From positions 186,001 through 250,000 of the forward strand of contig NZ_WHUG01000008.1 in the NCBI RefSeq assembly GCF_009380215.1: a stretch of 64,000 bases of DNA, given 5' to 3'. Source of the stretch: Rugamonas aquatica. Its GTDB lineage: Bacteria > Pseudomonadota > Gammaproteobacteria > Burkholderiales > Burkholderiaceae_D. Under the pieces are notes generated by a model. The model saw nothing but the letters and a program-made list of their open reading frames with translations, was not told the DNA's origin and searched no databases. Positions 23,713-32,359 of the stretch are shown piece after piece (the first letter of the stretch is position 1; each line of letters begins with the position of its first letter). A program made the position numbers and the translations under genes.

Positions 23713-24261
23713 TCAGCTCCGTATGGCCGCCAGCATGCTGGCGGTGTCGACGATGGCGGCGTATTCGCCATCGAGGTTGGACAGCGCCATGTAGTGTACA
23801 TCGTCGGCGCTGCGCGGCGCGCCCGCGTAATCGGTCTGGGCGTAGGCGTAGCAGGCGTCGGCCACCACCCGCGTGGCAAAGCCGAGGTTGCCTGCGCTGC
23901 GCGCGCTGGCCTCCACCGAGTTGTTGGTGCTGACGCCGGCCAGCACCACGTCGTCGATGCCGCGCACCCGCAGCCAGCGTTCCAGCCCGCTGTTGACGAA
24001 GCAGTCCGGCACATTCTTTTCCACCACGTGTTCGCGGGCCAGCGGCGCCAGGCGCGGCTGGAATTCGGCGCCCGGCTGGCCGGGCCAGAACGGCGAACCC
24101 GGCGTGCGCGACATGTGGCGCACGTGCACCACGGTGGCGCCGGCCGCGCGCCAGGCGTCCAGCAGGGCGGCGATGTTGGCCTCGGCGCCGGGGTTGTTGC
24201 GCTGGCCGGCGGCCGGGCTGGCCATGCCTTGCTGCATGTCGATGATGATTAAAGCCTGCAT
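23713..24261 (-). CDS. Isochorismatase-like hydrolase with serine in place of the catalytic cysteine
   Basis: This 182-residue protein has the isochorismatase/cysteine hydrolase fold. The usual triad is Asp, Lys and Cys. Asp8 is present in LIIIDMQQG and Lys82 in VVEKNVPDCF, but the GVxTxxCVE position reads GVSTNNSVEASAR, with Ser115 where the nucleophilic cysteine is expected. A nearby cysteine (Cys87) is in a different loop. Some subgroup members may naturally carry serine, so loss of activity is not certain. The start at 24261 is one base past the stop of the upstream acetyltransferase. The substrate is unknown. Confidence 0.8.
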   Translation of the reverse strand: MQALIIIDMQQGMASPAAGQRNNPGAEANIAALLDAWRAAGATVVHVRHMSRTPGSPFWPGQPGAEFQPRLAPLAREHVVEKNVPDCFVNSGLERWLRVRGIDDVVLAGVSTNNSVEASARSAGNLGFATRVVADACYAYAQTDYAGAPRSADDVHYMALSNLDGEYAAIVDTASMLAAIRS

Positions 24262-24262
24262 C

Positions 24263-24949
24263 TCAAATGTCCTCGCGTGAAATGACCCGCACCACCGACT
24301 CCAGGTAATCCTCGAAGCCCATGCGCAGGTAGAGCTGGTGCGCGTCATTGCTCCGCATGACGTGCAGGAAGGAAGTGTCGCCGCGCTGCCGGTGGCGATG
24401 GATCAGCTTGCCGATCAGCCGTTTGGCCAGCCCCCGACCCTGATCGTCGGGATGGGTGCAGACGCCGCTGATTTCGCACAGCCCCGGCGCGCGCAGGCGT
24501 TCGCCGGCCATCGCCATCAGGCGCTCGCCGTCGAAGTAGCCGAAGTAGTCGCCCAGCTCGATGGTGCGCAGGCCGAACGGTCCCGGCTTGCACAGGCCGG
24601 CCAGTTCCAGCGCCTGTGCGGCGTGCTGCGGCTGCAAGGGAACGGCGTCCGGCGCCGGATCGGCGGCCGGCGCGGGGCCGCGCCACACCATGCGGAACAT
24701 GGTGCTTTCGGCGTCGATGCGCCAGCCGGGCGGAGCGGCGCCGGCCCAGCTGTCGCAATAGAAGGACAGTCCCGGCGCGCACACGGCCGCCAGCGCGTCG
24801 AAGTCCGGTTGCGCCGGGTCGGCAAAGGCGACGATGGGGGAAAAGCCTTCGTTGTAGCGGCGCGCGCCGCCGCTGCCGCTGGCGTGGTGCGCGTGGGCGC
24901 CGGTCAATGTGTGCCAAAAAATGTGGTCCAGCAGCGCGTTGCGTTCCAT
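24263..24949 (-). CDS. GNAT-family N-acetyltransferase
   Basis: A 228-residue acetyltransferase. The C-terminal half holds the GNAT core with the acetyl-CoA loop CTHPDDQGRGLAKRLIGKLI and the beta-strand/helix NDAHQLYLRMGFEDY. The N-terminal half is less conserved (VFADPAQPDFDALAAVCAPG-like), as in GNAT proteins with an FR47-type C-terminal domain. The acceptor is not predictable. It leads a three-gene unit with the isochorismatase-like and phosphoesterase genes; the junctions are one and five bases. Confidence 0.8.
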   Translation of the reverse strand: MERNALLDHIFWHTLTGAHAHHASGSGGARRYNEGFSPIVAFADPAQPDFDALAAVCAPGLSFYCDSWAGAAPPGWRIDAESTMFRMVWRGPAPAADPAPDAVPLQPQHAAQALELAGLCKPGPFGLRTIELGDYFGYFDGERLMAMAGERLRAPGLCEISGVCTHPDDQGRGLAKRLIGKLIHRHRQRGDTSFLHVMRSNDAHQLYLRMGFEDYLESVVRVISREDI

Positions 24950-25058
24950 GTAGCTTGCCTTGTCGGGGGAGCGTGGTTATGCTTGCTTTTAATACACTTT
25001 CTTTTTAACACAGTTTTGACAGGGGTATCGACCGCAGTTCAACTCAGCAGGGGATAAA

Positions 25059-25436
25059 GTGGACAATCAAAAAATCGCCATCATCGGACTGGGCCGTATC
25101 GGCTCGGCCTTCTTGCGCAATATGCTGGGCCGCCGCGAGCGCGGCGTGGAGTTGGTGGCGGTGGCCGAAAGCGGCGATACGCCGGGCCGCCAGATGGCGC
25201 TGGACGCCGGCCTGGCGGTGACGTCGCTGGACCAGATCGTCGCCCTGGGCACCGGCGTCGACATCCTGTTCGACTTGACCGGCATCCCCGCCGTGCGGCG
25301 CGAGATCCGCGAGAAGCTGATGGCTCAAGGCAACCACCACACGGTGATCGCCTCGGAAACCATCGCCCGCCTGATCTGGGCCATGACCAGCGACGACGAC
25401 CTGCCCGTCATCGCCGGCCGCAGCACCGGTTACTGA
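25059..25436 (+). CDS. Small Rossmann-fold NAD(P)-binding protein
   Basis: The 125-residue protein opens with a dinucleotide-binding motif (IAIIGLGRIGSAFL) and continues with a beta-alpha pattern (VELVAVAESGDTPG, VDILFDLTGIPAVR, HHTVIASETIARLIW). This resembles the N-terminal NAD-binding half of homoserine dehydrogenase or dihydrodipicolinate reductase without a catalytic domain. The start is GTG with an AGGGGAT ribosome site. It may sense or bind a nucleotide rather than catalyse; I do not recognise a named family. It converges on the large lipoprotein gene with a five-base gap. Confidence 0.6.
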   Translation: MDNQKIAIIGLGRIGSAFLRNMLGRRERGVELVAVAESGDTPGRQMALDAGLAVTSLDQIVALGTGVDILFDLTGIPAVRREIREKLMAQGNHHTVIASETIARLIWAMTSDDDLPVIAGRSTGY

Positions 25437-25441
25437 AGCGC

Positions 25442-28042
25442 CTACGGCCCCACCGGCACCATGGTGGCGGTGCCGTCGTCGGTGATGCCGATCATCATCA
25501 TGCCGTCGCCGGAGACCGCCAGCTGGCGCGGCAGCAACTGGCGGCCGGTGGCCGCGAGGCGGAACTGGTTCAGCAGCTTGCCGCTGGTATCGTACATCCA
25601 CACATCGCTGAAGGCCGACTTGACGGCGGTGCCGCAGAAGATGCGGCCGTCGCTGCCGAGCTTGATGTTGTTCGGCGTGCCGTCGCCGGCCGCCAGATAC
25701 CCCAGCACGCCGAGGTCGGCCGGGTTGAGGATGCTGCACAGTTTGGGCGTGCTGCTGGCGGTGTAGATGCGCGTGCCGTCGGCGCTGACGGCGATATCCT
25801 GCCCCAGGCTGCCGGTGTTGCCGTGGCTGGCGGCCGGTATCCTGGCCGTGAACAGCGTGCCGCCGTTGAGCGCGGCATAGTCGACGCTGAGCGTGGTGAT
25901 TTGCACGCTGCTATTGTTCTCATCCTGTTGCAGCAAGCTCTTGCCGTTGCCGCTGGCCGCCAGTGTGCCGCCGCTGGTCAGCGGCAGGTTGAGGCGGACG
26001 CCGCTGGATGTCAGGTAGGCGGCGCCGTTGCTGAGCACCAGCATTTCCACGCCGTTCGGGCGGATCACCTTGAGGCGGGTCGACTTGTCGGCGTTGACCG
26101 GCAACTGGGTCAGCACCTGTTGGGTGTTGAGGTCGATGGTGGTGATGGTGCGGCTGCTCAGGTTCAGCAGGAACAGGTAGTCGCCGTTGCTGCTGGTGAC
26201 CATGTCGCCCAGGCTGGCGCCCAGGCCGGTGATGGTGGCGACCTTCTGGCCCTTGTACAGGTTGTAGACGTCGATGTAGGCGCCGCCGTTGTGCACATAG
26301 GCGTACGGCCGGATCGGGTCGGTCGCGACGTTGCTGTAGCTGAGCACCGTGCTGACGTTGGCGACCGGCGTGCGGGTGCCTTTCCACAGGGCGACGCGGA
26401 CGGTCTCCGGTGCGCTGGCGTCGGCGTCGAGCGGGGTCAGCGTGACGGTGGCGATGTTCAGCGTGTCCGGGCCCAGCGGGGTCGGGTCGGCCGTCAGGAT
26501 CAGCTTGTTGGCGTTGACGCCGGCCACCAGCCAGCCCTGGTCGGAGGCGGCGCTCATGCCGCCGAAGGTGTTGTAGTTGTCGCTGACGGTCAGGGTGCGG
26601 GTCAGGCGGCTCCAGCCCGGCGAGGCGCTGAAGCCGACGCCGGTTTCCGACGGGATCAGCTTGTGCTTGTCCTTGTTGATGGTCAGCAGGACCTGGGCCG
26701 GCACGCTGTCGCCGTTGACACGGGCGGTGGCGGTGACCAGCGCAGAGGTGATCCCGACCTGCGCGGCGGCTGGCTTGGCGGTGAAGGCGACGGTGGCGCC
26801 GGTCTGGTTGACGCTGGTGCTGGCGGAGTTGGCCGTGACCCAGGCCGGCAAGGTGCCGAGCGACCATGGCCAGGCGTTGGTGACGGTGTTCAGGCTCAGC
26901 GTCAGGCTCGGGTTGACGGTGAAGTCGCGGCCGTAGGTGCCGCCCAGGCTGATGCTGTTGAGCGAGCTGCTCAGCGTGGGCTTGGCCAGGTTGAGCGTGA
27001 CCGGCAGCGAGCGCGCCGGCAGGTTGTTGGCCTTGAGCGAGATGCTGCCCGGGTAGCTGCCGCTGGCCAGCGCTGCGACGGTGGGATCGACCGTCAGCAC
27101 CATGGTGGACGGCGTGCTGGCGCCGCTGGCGGGCGAGACCCGCAGCCAGGTGTCGCTGGAGACGGCGCTCCAGGCGAGGCTGCTGTGGTCGTCGGTATCG
27201 ATCGCCACCACCTGGGTGGCGATCGGGGCGCCATTGATGGCGTTGAAGACGACGCCGCCGGTGTTGGTGGTCAGGCCGCTCGGCTGCACCGACAGCGCGA
27301 CCGGCAGCGCGACGCTCTGGCCGTCGCTGGCGGTGATGGTCAGCGTGGTGCTGTAGTCGCCCACGGCCAGGCCGGTGGCGTCGAAGGCGACGCTGAGCGT
27401 GCCGCTGCCGCTGCCGCTGGCCGGTGTGGGCTTGAGCCAGGCGGCGCCGCCGGTGCTGGCGCTCCAGTTGCGGCCTTCGCCGCCGATGGCGACGCTGACC
27501 GGAACCGGCGCGGCCCCGCTGAGGTGGGCGGTGGCGTTGAGCGCGACGGCCGGGGTGGCGGTGAAGGCCAGTTGTCCGGCCGGCACCACTTGCAGGTTGT
27601 ACGGCAGCTGCATCGGCGAGCCGGGGAATTGTGCGGCGCAGGCGCTGTCGCGGCACAGGCGCACGCTGAAGTTGCCGGTGTAGGTGCCGGCCGCCAGCGA
27701 CGGCGCGGTCTGCAGCACGGCGTGGTACTGGGTGTCGCTGTCGCGCACCACCTGGGCGTTGGGCACGATCACGCCGTTGCTGTCGACCACGCTGGCGAAC
27801 ACGCTGGCCGCATTGGCGAAGTCGCCCGGGCGGGTGACGGTGGCGATGACGTTGAGGGTGAGCGACGTGCCGGCGCTGACGGTGGCGCGGACGGTGGAAG
27901 GGTTGAAGCTGAGGGCGGGCGTGGCGGCGGGGTTGCCGTTGTCGGGCGTGCCGCTGTTGCCTCCGCCGCCACCGCCGCCGCATCCGGTCAGCAGGGCGGC
28001 GATGAGCAGCGGGAGGGCGTAAGCGGAGCTGGGTCTCAGCAT
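25442..28042 (-). CDS. Large lipoprotein with BACON-like repeats and a C-terminal beta-propeller-like region
   Basis: The 866-residue protein has a lipoprotein signal (LPLLIAALLTGC, Cys21) followed by seven glycines and a flexible linker. Repeated segments of about 90-100 residues contain WSAVSSDTWLRVSPASG- and WSASTGGAAWLKPTPASG-like patterns, characteristic of BACON/immunoglobulin-like domains that bind glycans or mucins. The last third (from about 570) has a tandem beta-rich pattern with AYVHNGGAYIDVYNL, GDYLFLLNLSSRTITTIDL and IAVSADGTRIYTA, as in seven-bladed YVTN propellers. It is surface or periplasm anchored. Function is unknown; adhesion or polysaccharide binding is plausible. The start at 28042 was chosen to fit the lipobox. 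Confidence 0.78.
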   Translation of the reverse strand: MLRPSSAYALPLLIAALLTGCGGGGGGGNSGTPDNGNPAATPALSFNPSTVRATVSAGTSLTLNVIATVTRPGDFANAASVFASVVDSNGVIVPNAQVVRDSDTQYHAVLQTAPSLAAGTYTGNFSVRLCRDSACAAQFPGSPMQLPYNLQVVPAGQLAFTATPAVALNATAHLSGAAPVPVSVAIGGEGRNWSASTGGAAWLKPTPASGSGSGTLSVAFDATGLAVGDYSTTLTITASDGQSVALPVALSVQPSGLTTNTGGVVFNAINGAPIATQVVAIDTDDHSSLAWSAVSSDTWLRVSPASGASTPSTMVLTVDPTVAALASGSYPGSISLKANNLPARSLPVTLNLAKPTLSSSLNSISLGGTYGRDFTVNPSLTLSLNTVTNAWPWSLGTLPAWVTANSASTSVNQTGATVAFTAKPAAAQVGITSALVTATARVNGDSVPAQVLLTINKDKHKLIPSETGVGFSASPGWSRLTRTLTVSDNYNTFGGMSAASDQGWLVAGVNANKLILTADPTPLGPDTLNIATVTLTPLDADASAPETVRVALWKGTRTPVANVSTVLSYSNVATDPIRPYAYVHNGGAYIDVYNLYKGQKVATITGLGASLGDMVTSSNGDYLFLLNLSSRTITTIDLNTQQVLTQLPVNADKSTRLKVIRPNGVEMLVLSNGAAYLTSSGVRLNLPLTSGGTLAASGNGKSLLQQDENNSSVQITTLSVDYAALNGGTLFTARIPAASHGNTGSLGQDIAVSADGTRIYTASSTPKLCSILNPADLGVLGYLAAGDGTPNNIKLGSDGRIFCGTAVKSAFSDVWMYDTSGKLLNQFRLAATGRQLLPRQLAVSGDGMMMIGITDDGTATMVPVGP

Positions 28043-28079
28043 GTCGGTATCCTTGGTTGGCGTAGCGTGTTTACATATT

Positions 28080-28102
28080 TTGCAATTGTTGCGCAATTGC
28101 AA
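28080..28102. promoter_or_regulatory. Perfect inverted repeat TTGCAATTG-N5-CAATTGCAA
   Basis: Nine-base perfect arms separated by five bases lie 38 bases upstream of the large lipoprotein start (minus strand). No T run follows on either strand, so an operator is more likely than a terminator. Confidence 0.45.
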
Positions 28103-28143
28103 CTATGTGTCAAGCCTCCAGCAAGAATACCATCAGTCCGCCC

Positions 28144-29328
28144 TTATTTGCCCGTCGCGTGCGCCTCGTAGGCGCGGATGCGGTCCAGCTTGGCCGAGTA
28201 CAGGTCGTGGTCGCCGCGCGTGGTGCTGTTGGCCAGCGCCTTGCTCATGTGGGCGTCGGCCTCGCGCAGATTGCCCAGCTGGTAATTGGCCAGCGCCAGC
28301 CAGAAGTGGAACTCGTGGTAGTCCGGCACCCGTTCCACTTCACGCGCGAACAGGTCGCGCGCGCGGCGGTAGTCGCCGGCCTGCATGGCGGCCTGGCCCA
28401 GGTTGAAGAAGTGGAAGGGCGGATCGGGCTCCAGCTGGGCCAGGCGGATGCGCAGCCGGGCCGCCTCGGCCTGCTTGTCCGGACCGGGCTGGACATCGAG
28501 CGACTGCGCCAGGTTGGACAGGAAGATGGTGTTGTTCGGCGCCTGCGACAGGGCGTAGCGCAGCGACTGTTCAGCCTCGCCCAGGTTGCCGTGATGCTGG
28601 TAGATCACGCCCAGCGTGTTGTAGGCGTGCAGGAAGGCCGGGTCTTGCTCGACCGCCTTGCGGGCCGTCCAGTAGGCTTCGTCCAGCTGCCCCTGCGACA
28701 GCAGTTCGGCGGCGCGGTTGTTCAGGTACATGGCGATGATGGTCTGTTCTTCCAGCGGCCGGGTGCTTTCGCGCGCCTTGGGCGGGACGGGGACGAAGTC
28801 CACCGTCAGCGCGTTCGACAGGTCGACGCTGTAGGCCTCGCCGTAGCTGAGGCGCTGCCGGCTCAGCGCCAGGTTGACGTGGTTGCTGGCGAAGTACAGG
28901 TTGCCGGCGCGGCTCCAGCTTTCCTCGACGTCGACCTGCTGGAATTGCACCACCAGGTTGAGTTCATGGGCCAGCGCGGCCGTCATGATGGCCAGCGACA
29001 GGCAGTTGCCGGCGCGCGCGGCGAAGGTCTGGGCGGCGTCGCGGGTGATGGCGGAATCGTATTCGAGCTGCAGCTTGTCCTTGCGGTACAGGGCGTCGAA
29101 CAGTTCGCGGCGGGCATCCTTGCGCTGCAGGCTGTGGCCGATTTCGCGGCTCAGATAGTCGCGCATCTCCTGGCTGACGGCAAAGATATGGCGGGTGTCC
29201 ACCGGCGTGGCCGGCGGCTGGAACAGCTGGTCGTGGAATACGGCCGGGGCGGCCACGCGCAGCGTTTGCGACGGACCGGCGCAGCCGCACAGCAGCGCGG
29301 CGCACAAGGTCAAGGCCCATGGTTTCAT
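28144..29328 (-). CDS. Lipoprotein with transglutaminase-like core and TPR repeats
   Basis: The 394-residue lipoprotein has a lipobox LLCGC (Cys16). A central region looks like a transglutaminase-type thiol fold: Cys109 in ARAGNCLSLAIM, His150 in SNHVNLAL and Asp177 in LTVDFVP form a plausible Cys-His-Asp triad. From about residue 205 to the end, tetratricopeptide repeats occur (RAAELLSQGQLDEAYWTARK, YNTLGVIYQHHGNLGEAEQS, FNLGQAAMQAGDYRRARDLF). The combination suggests a periplasmic enzyme or scaffold acting on cell-wall peptides or proteins, but this is an inference. A GGGAGA ribosome site supports the start at 29328. Confidence 0.78.
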   Translation of the reverse strand: MKPWALTLCAALLCGCAGPSQTLRVAAPAVFHDQLFQPPATPVDTRHIFAVSQEMRDYLSREIGHSLQRKDARRELFDALYRKDKLQLEYDSAITRDAAQTFAARAGNCLSLAIMTAALAHELNLVVQFQQVDVEESWSRAGNLYFASNHVNLALSRQRLSYGEAYSVDLSNALTVDFVPVPPKARESTRPLEEQTIIAMYLNNRAAELLSQGQLDEAYWTARKAVEQDPAFLHAYNTLGVIYQHHGNLGEAEQSLRYALSQAPNNTIFLSNLAQSLDVQPGPDKQAEAARLRIRLAQLEPDPPFHFFNLGQAAMQAGDYRRARDLFAREVERVPDYHEFHFWLALANYQLGNLREADAHMSKALANSTTRGDHDLYSAKLDRIRAYEAHATGK

Positions 29329-29448
29329 GACTAGTCTCCCTTTGCTGCGGAGCACAAGCCGGCGCCGCACCTGGCAGCGGATTCTGTGTTCCGCTTGAGG
29401 AAAGTATCCTCGGCTCGCGCGGCGATGTCAAACGGGAATTTGCGGCCC

Positions 29449-30666
29449 TCAGCCCAGCGGACGCGGCTCCACCGGCTGCCCCTGGGCGTCGAAGCGCAGC
29501 GCCACCGTCAGCCGGGCGATGCCGATGCTGGCCAGCGCGTCGCGCAGGTCGTCGACTTCTTCTTCGAGGTCGGCGCACGGGTCCAGCGGCTTGTCGGCCT
29601 CGGCCAGCACGGCGCCGCCGGCGCGCAGTTGCACGCGCAGCAGCATTTCATCGTCGAGGTCGGCCGGGGCGATGACGGCCTCGACCTGGTCCGGCGATTG
29701 GCCGTCCAGCGCCTGGTTCAGCGTGGACAGCAGCTGCAGCATCGCGTACTCGGACTGGCCCTGGGCGCGCGCGCCGAAGAACAAGTCCTGGTACAGGAAG
29801 TTCAGGCGCAGCTCCGGCGCGCCGCGGCCGCGGCCCAGGCAGCGCGCCACCAGCGGCGCGTGCCGCTCGGTCCACTGCTGGTAGCGCTCGGCGCGCTTGG
29901 CGAAATAGGCGTCGGCGGCTTTTTCGCCGGCCGGCACCTTGTAGAACGGGTCGTCGGCGCGCTTGAGCGCAAAGCCCAGCAGGAAGCGCAGCTCGACCGC
30001 CGTGTCGTCCGCGCCGAAGCCGGTGGCCGACCAGCCGGCCGCCATGCTGCGCTCCAGCGCCGGCGCGGCGGCGATTTTTTTCTCGGTCAGCGAGTGCGCC
30101 GCTTCGCGCACCATGGCGTGCAGCTGGCCGTAGCTGACGCGTTCGAATTCGTCGAGGTCGTAGGCGTGGCTGACCAGCACCACCTTGGCTTTGGCGCTTT
30201 CCAGGCCGGCGTCGGTGAAGCTGTCGAGCAGCGCCTCGTAGGCGGCGCCGTCCTGGAAATCGAAGGCCGGGTCGAGGCCGCCCTGGCTGTGCACGAACAC
30301 CGGGATGGCGAAGGCGTCGATCTCCATCTCGGGCGCGCCTTCGCGGCGCATCAGCACGCTGGCCGCGCCTTCCTCGACGGCGTTGCGCAGGTAGCGGAAG
30401 CCGTCCAGCGCTTCGTCGCGCGCCAGCTCGATGGCGCCGTACAACACTTCGTCCTTGCCCTGGTTGAGCAGCTTGCGCAGCAGGCGCTGGAAGTCCAGGG
30501 CTTTTTGCGCCAGGTCGGCGCGGGTGCTGTCGGCCACGATGTCCTGGTTGAACTCGCCGTCGGCGAGGTCCAGCGCCAGGGCGCACAGTTCGGTGGTTTG
30601 CTGCTCGTCTTTCAGTTCCGGCGAGTTGGCGGATTTGCGCGGTACGGGGCGCTTATTTTTTGGCAT
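29449..30666 (-). CDS. DUF2863 family protein
   Basis: A 405-residue protein that I place in DUF2863, a family mainly of betaproteobacteria. It has no signal peptide and no motif I recognise as catalytic. Features seen are a basic N-terminus (MPKNKRPVPRKS), a helical first third (LALDLADGEFNQDIVADSTR), and a beta-rich part (DAFAIPVFVHSQGGLDPAFDF). The start at 30666 is seven bases after the stop of the HDOD gene on the same strand, so the two are co-transcribed. The family name is from memory and should be checked; the function is unknown. Confidence 0.6.
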   Translation of the reverse strand: MPKNKRPVPRKSANSPELKDEQQTTELCALALDLADGEFNQDIVADSTRADLAQKALDFQRLLRKLLNQGKDEVLYGAIELARDEALDGFRYLRNAVEEGAASVLMRREGAPEMEIDAFAIPVFVHSQGGLDPAFDFQDGAAYEALLDSFTDAGLESAKAKVVLVSHAYDLDEFERVSYGQLHAMVREAAHSLTEKKIAAAPALERSMAAGWSATGFGADDTAVELRFLLGFALKRADDPFYKVPAGEKAADAYFAKRAERYQQWTERHAPLVARCLGRGRGAPELRLNFLYQDLFFGARAQGQSEYAMLQLLSTLNQALDGQSPDQVEAVIAPADLDDEMLLRVQLRAGGAVLAEADKPLDPCADLEEEVDDLRDALASIGIARLTVALRFDAQGQPVEPRPLG

Positions 30667-30673
30667 GTTTTTA

Positions 30674-31540
30674 TTATCGTTCGGTGTGGAAGGCTTCGTG
30701 CAGTTCGTCCAGCAGGTCGGCGGTTTCATCTTCGGACAGGCCCAGGTGGCGGCAGGCGCGGTCGCCGCCTTTTTCCCACTCGTAGGACAGGTTGCGGCCG
30801 TGGAAACGCGAAATGCCTTTTTCCGCCAGCAGCGCCAGCGCCACCAGCGAGCGCACGGCGTCGTCGGTGGCCGGGTCGTCCAGCACGCGGTAATCGTGGT
30901 GCAGCAGGATGGCCCAGGAGACGTCGGGCGACAAGCCCCAGTTGCGCGCCAGCAGGCAGCCGATGGCGGCGTGGTTGGTGCTGTAGCGGGCGTCTTCGAT
31001 GGCGGTGAACGGCTGCTCGGCGTCCTCGCAGGCGTCGGCGTAGGTGTCGGCGTAGTCGTCGAAGCGGTTCATCAGCAGCGGCACGCCGATGTCGCAGAAC
31101 AGGCCGAAGGTGTGGGCGATGTCGGGCGGGGCGATGCGCAGCTTGCGCGAGAAAAACACCACGGCCTGGGCGCGGCGCGCCGAGATTTCCCAGAACGCGC
31201 TGAGGTCGGCTTCCTTGCCTTCGATGGCCTGGCGCGCCAGCAGCCCGGTCAGCAGGGCCGCGCACTGGTTGATGCCGAGGAAGTTGATGCCCTGCTCGAC
31301 CGACTTGGCCTTGCGCGCGGCGCCGAAGAACGGCGAGTTGGCCAGCTTGAGCAGGGCGCCGGACATGCCGACGTCGTTGCCGATGATGCGGGCGATGCGG
31401 CGCGGCGACGGATCCGGCTGCGCCAGCTCGCGCTGCAGGTCGACGAGCAGGCTGGGCCGGGGCGGAATCCGGATGGAGCGCATCAGCGCGTCTTCCACCG
31501 CGTTTTCTGCTGGCAAGGCTGGGGCTGCAACTGTCGTCAT
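30674..31540 (-). CDS. HDOD-domain protein
   Basis: A 288-residue protein with the HDOD fold, a catalytically inactive relative of HD phosphohydrolases used in signalling. The diagnostic block is IGNDVGMSGALLKLANSPFF near residues 60-80, followed by GINFLGINQCAALLTGLLA. The rest (RRAQAVVFFSRKL, HAAIGCLLARNWGLSPDVS) fits an HDOD protein with no added output domain. HDOD proteins often work with chemotaxis or cyclic-di-GMP circuits. It is upstream of the DUF2863 gene and divergent from the methylpurine glycosylase gene over a 243-base gap in which I see no strong motif. Confidence 0.85.
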   Translation of the reverse strand: MTTVAAPALPAENAVEDALMRSIRIPPRPSLLVDLQRELAQPDPSPRRIARIIGNDVGMSGALLKLANSPFFGAARKAKSVEQGINFLGINQCAALLTGLLARQAIEGKEADLSAFWEISARRAQAVVFFSRKLRIAPPDIAHTFGLFCDIGVPLLMNRFDDYADTYADACEDAEQPFTAIEDARYSTNHAAIGCLLARNWGLSPDVSWAILLHHDYRVLDDPATDDAVRSLVALALLAEKGISRFHGRNLSYEWEKGGDRACRHLGLSEDETADLLDELHEAFHTER

Positions 31541-31783
31541 TGTGGTCTTCAGGGCTAGGGGCTGGCGATGCAAAAGCAGCACTATAAACCAGTGCGCTCA
31601 CTCATGCTGGGCATGCTTACCCTGATTATCGCCGCAAGCGCGCGCGGCGGGCATGAATTTCTCCCGATTTTCTGCCGCCGGCAGCATATTTTGTCGCTAA
31701 ATTCTTGTAAGTGCGGCGATTCGATAATCATTTGTCACGCCTTTCGTGAGCGGGACGGCCACATTGGCATTTACAATAGCCGC

Positions 31784-32359
31784 ATGGACAAGCTCATCGC
31801 TGGCATAGATTTCAGCGCGCCCTCGGACGAGGTGGCGCGGCAACTGATCGGCGTCACGCTGCTGGTGGACGGCGTCGGCGGCCGCATCGTCGAGGCCGAG
31901 GCCTACGACCGCACCGAGCCGGCCGCGCACAGCTACAACGGCCCGACGCCGCGCAATTTCTCGATGTTCGGGCCGCCGGGGCGCAGCTATGTGTACCGCT
32001 CGCACGGGCTGCACTGGTGTCTGAATTTCGTCTGCCGCGAGGAGGGCCACGGCGCCGGCGTGCTGATCCGGGCGCTGGAGCCGCTGGCCGGGCTGGAGGC
32101 GATGCGCGCGCGGCGCGGCCTGGACGATGGTCGGCTGCTGTGCTCGGGACCTGGGCGGCTGTGCCAGGCGCTGGGCGTGACGCGCGCGCATAACAATCTG
32201 GCGCTGGCGGCGCCGCCGTTCACGCTGCTGGCGCGCGAAGCGGCGGCGGTGGAGGTGCTAGCCGGCCCGCGCATCGGCATTTCCAAAGCCGTGGAGTTGC
32301 CGTGGCGCTTCGGCCTGGCCGGTTCGCGCTTTTTGAGCAAACCCATGCGCGAGGCTTGA
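31784..32359 (+). CDS. 3-methyladenine DNA glycosylase (AAG/MPG family)
   Basis: This 191-residue glycosylase excises methylated purines and hypoxanthine. The family blocks are RIVEAEAYDR with the catalytic Glu, AAHSYNGPTPRNFSMFGPPGRSYVY, LHWCLNFVC and GPGRLCQALGV. The residue matching human AAG Tyr159 reads His in YRSHGLHWCLN where many members have Tyr (SYG). This may be a subgroup variant. The start ATG at 31784 follows a TACAAT -10-like element at 31772-31777. The 3' end overlaps the convergent chemoreceptor gene by 102 bases, an unusually long tail-to-tail overlap. Confidence 0.9.
   Translation: MDKLIAGIDFSAPSDEVARQLIGVTLLVDGVGGRIVEAEAYDRTEPAAHSYNGPTPRNFSMFGPPGRSYVYRSHGLHWCLNFVCREEGHGAGVLIRALEPLAGLEAMRARRGLDDGRLLCSGPGRLCQALGVTRAHNNLALAAPPFTLLAREAAAVEVLAGPRIGISKAVELPWRFGLAGSRFLSKPMREA

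Noticed and set aside
25823..28171. Very long plus-strand open frame opposite the BACON-like lipoprotein
   Set aside because: It is the high-GC antisense shadow of the real gene; composition is Gly/Arg/Val/Asp-rich with no domain.
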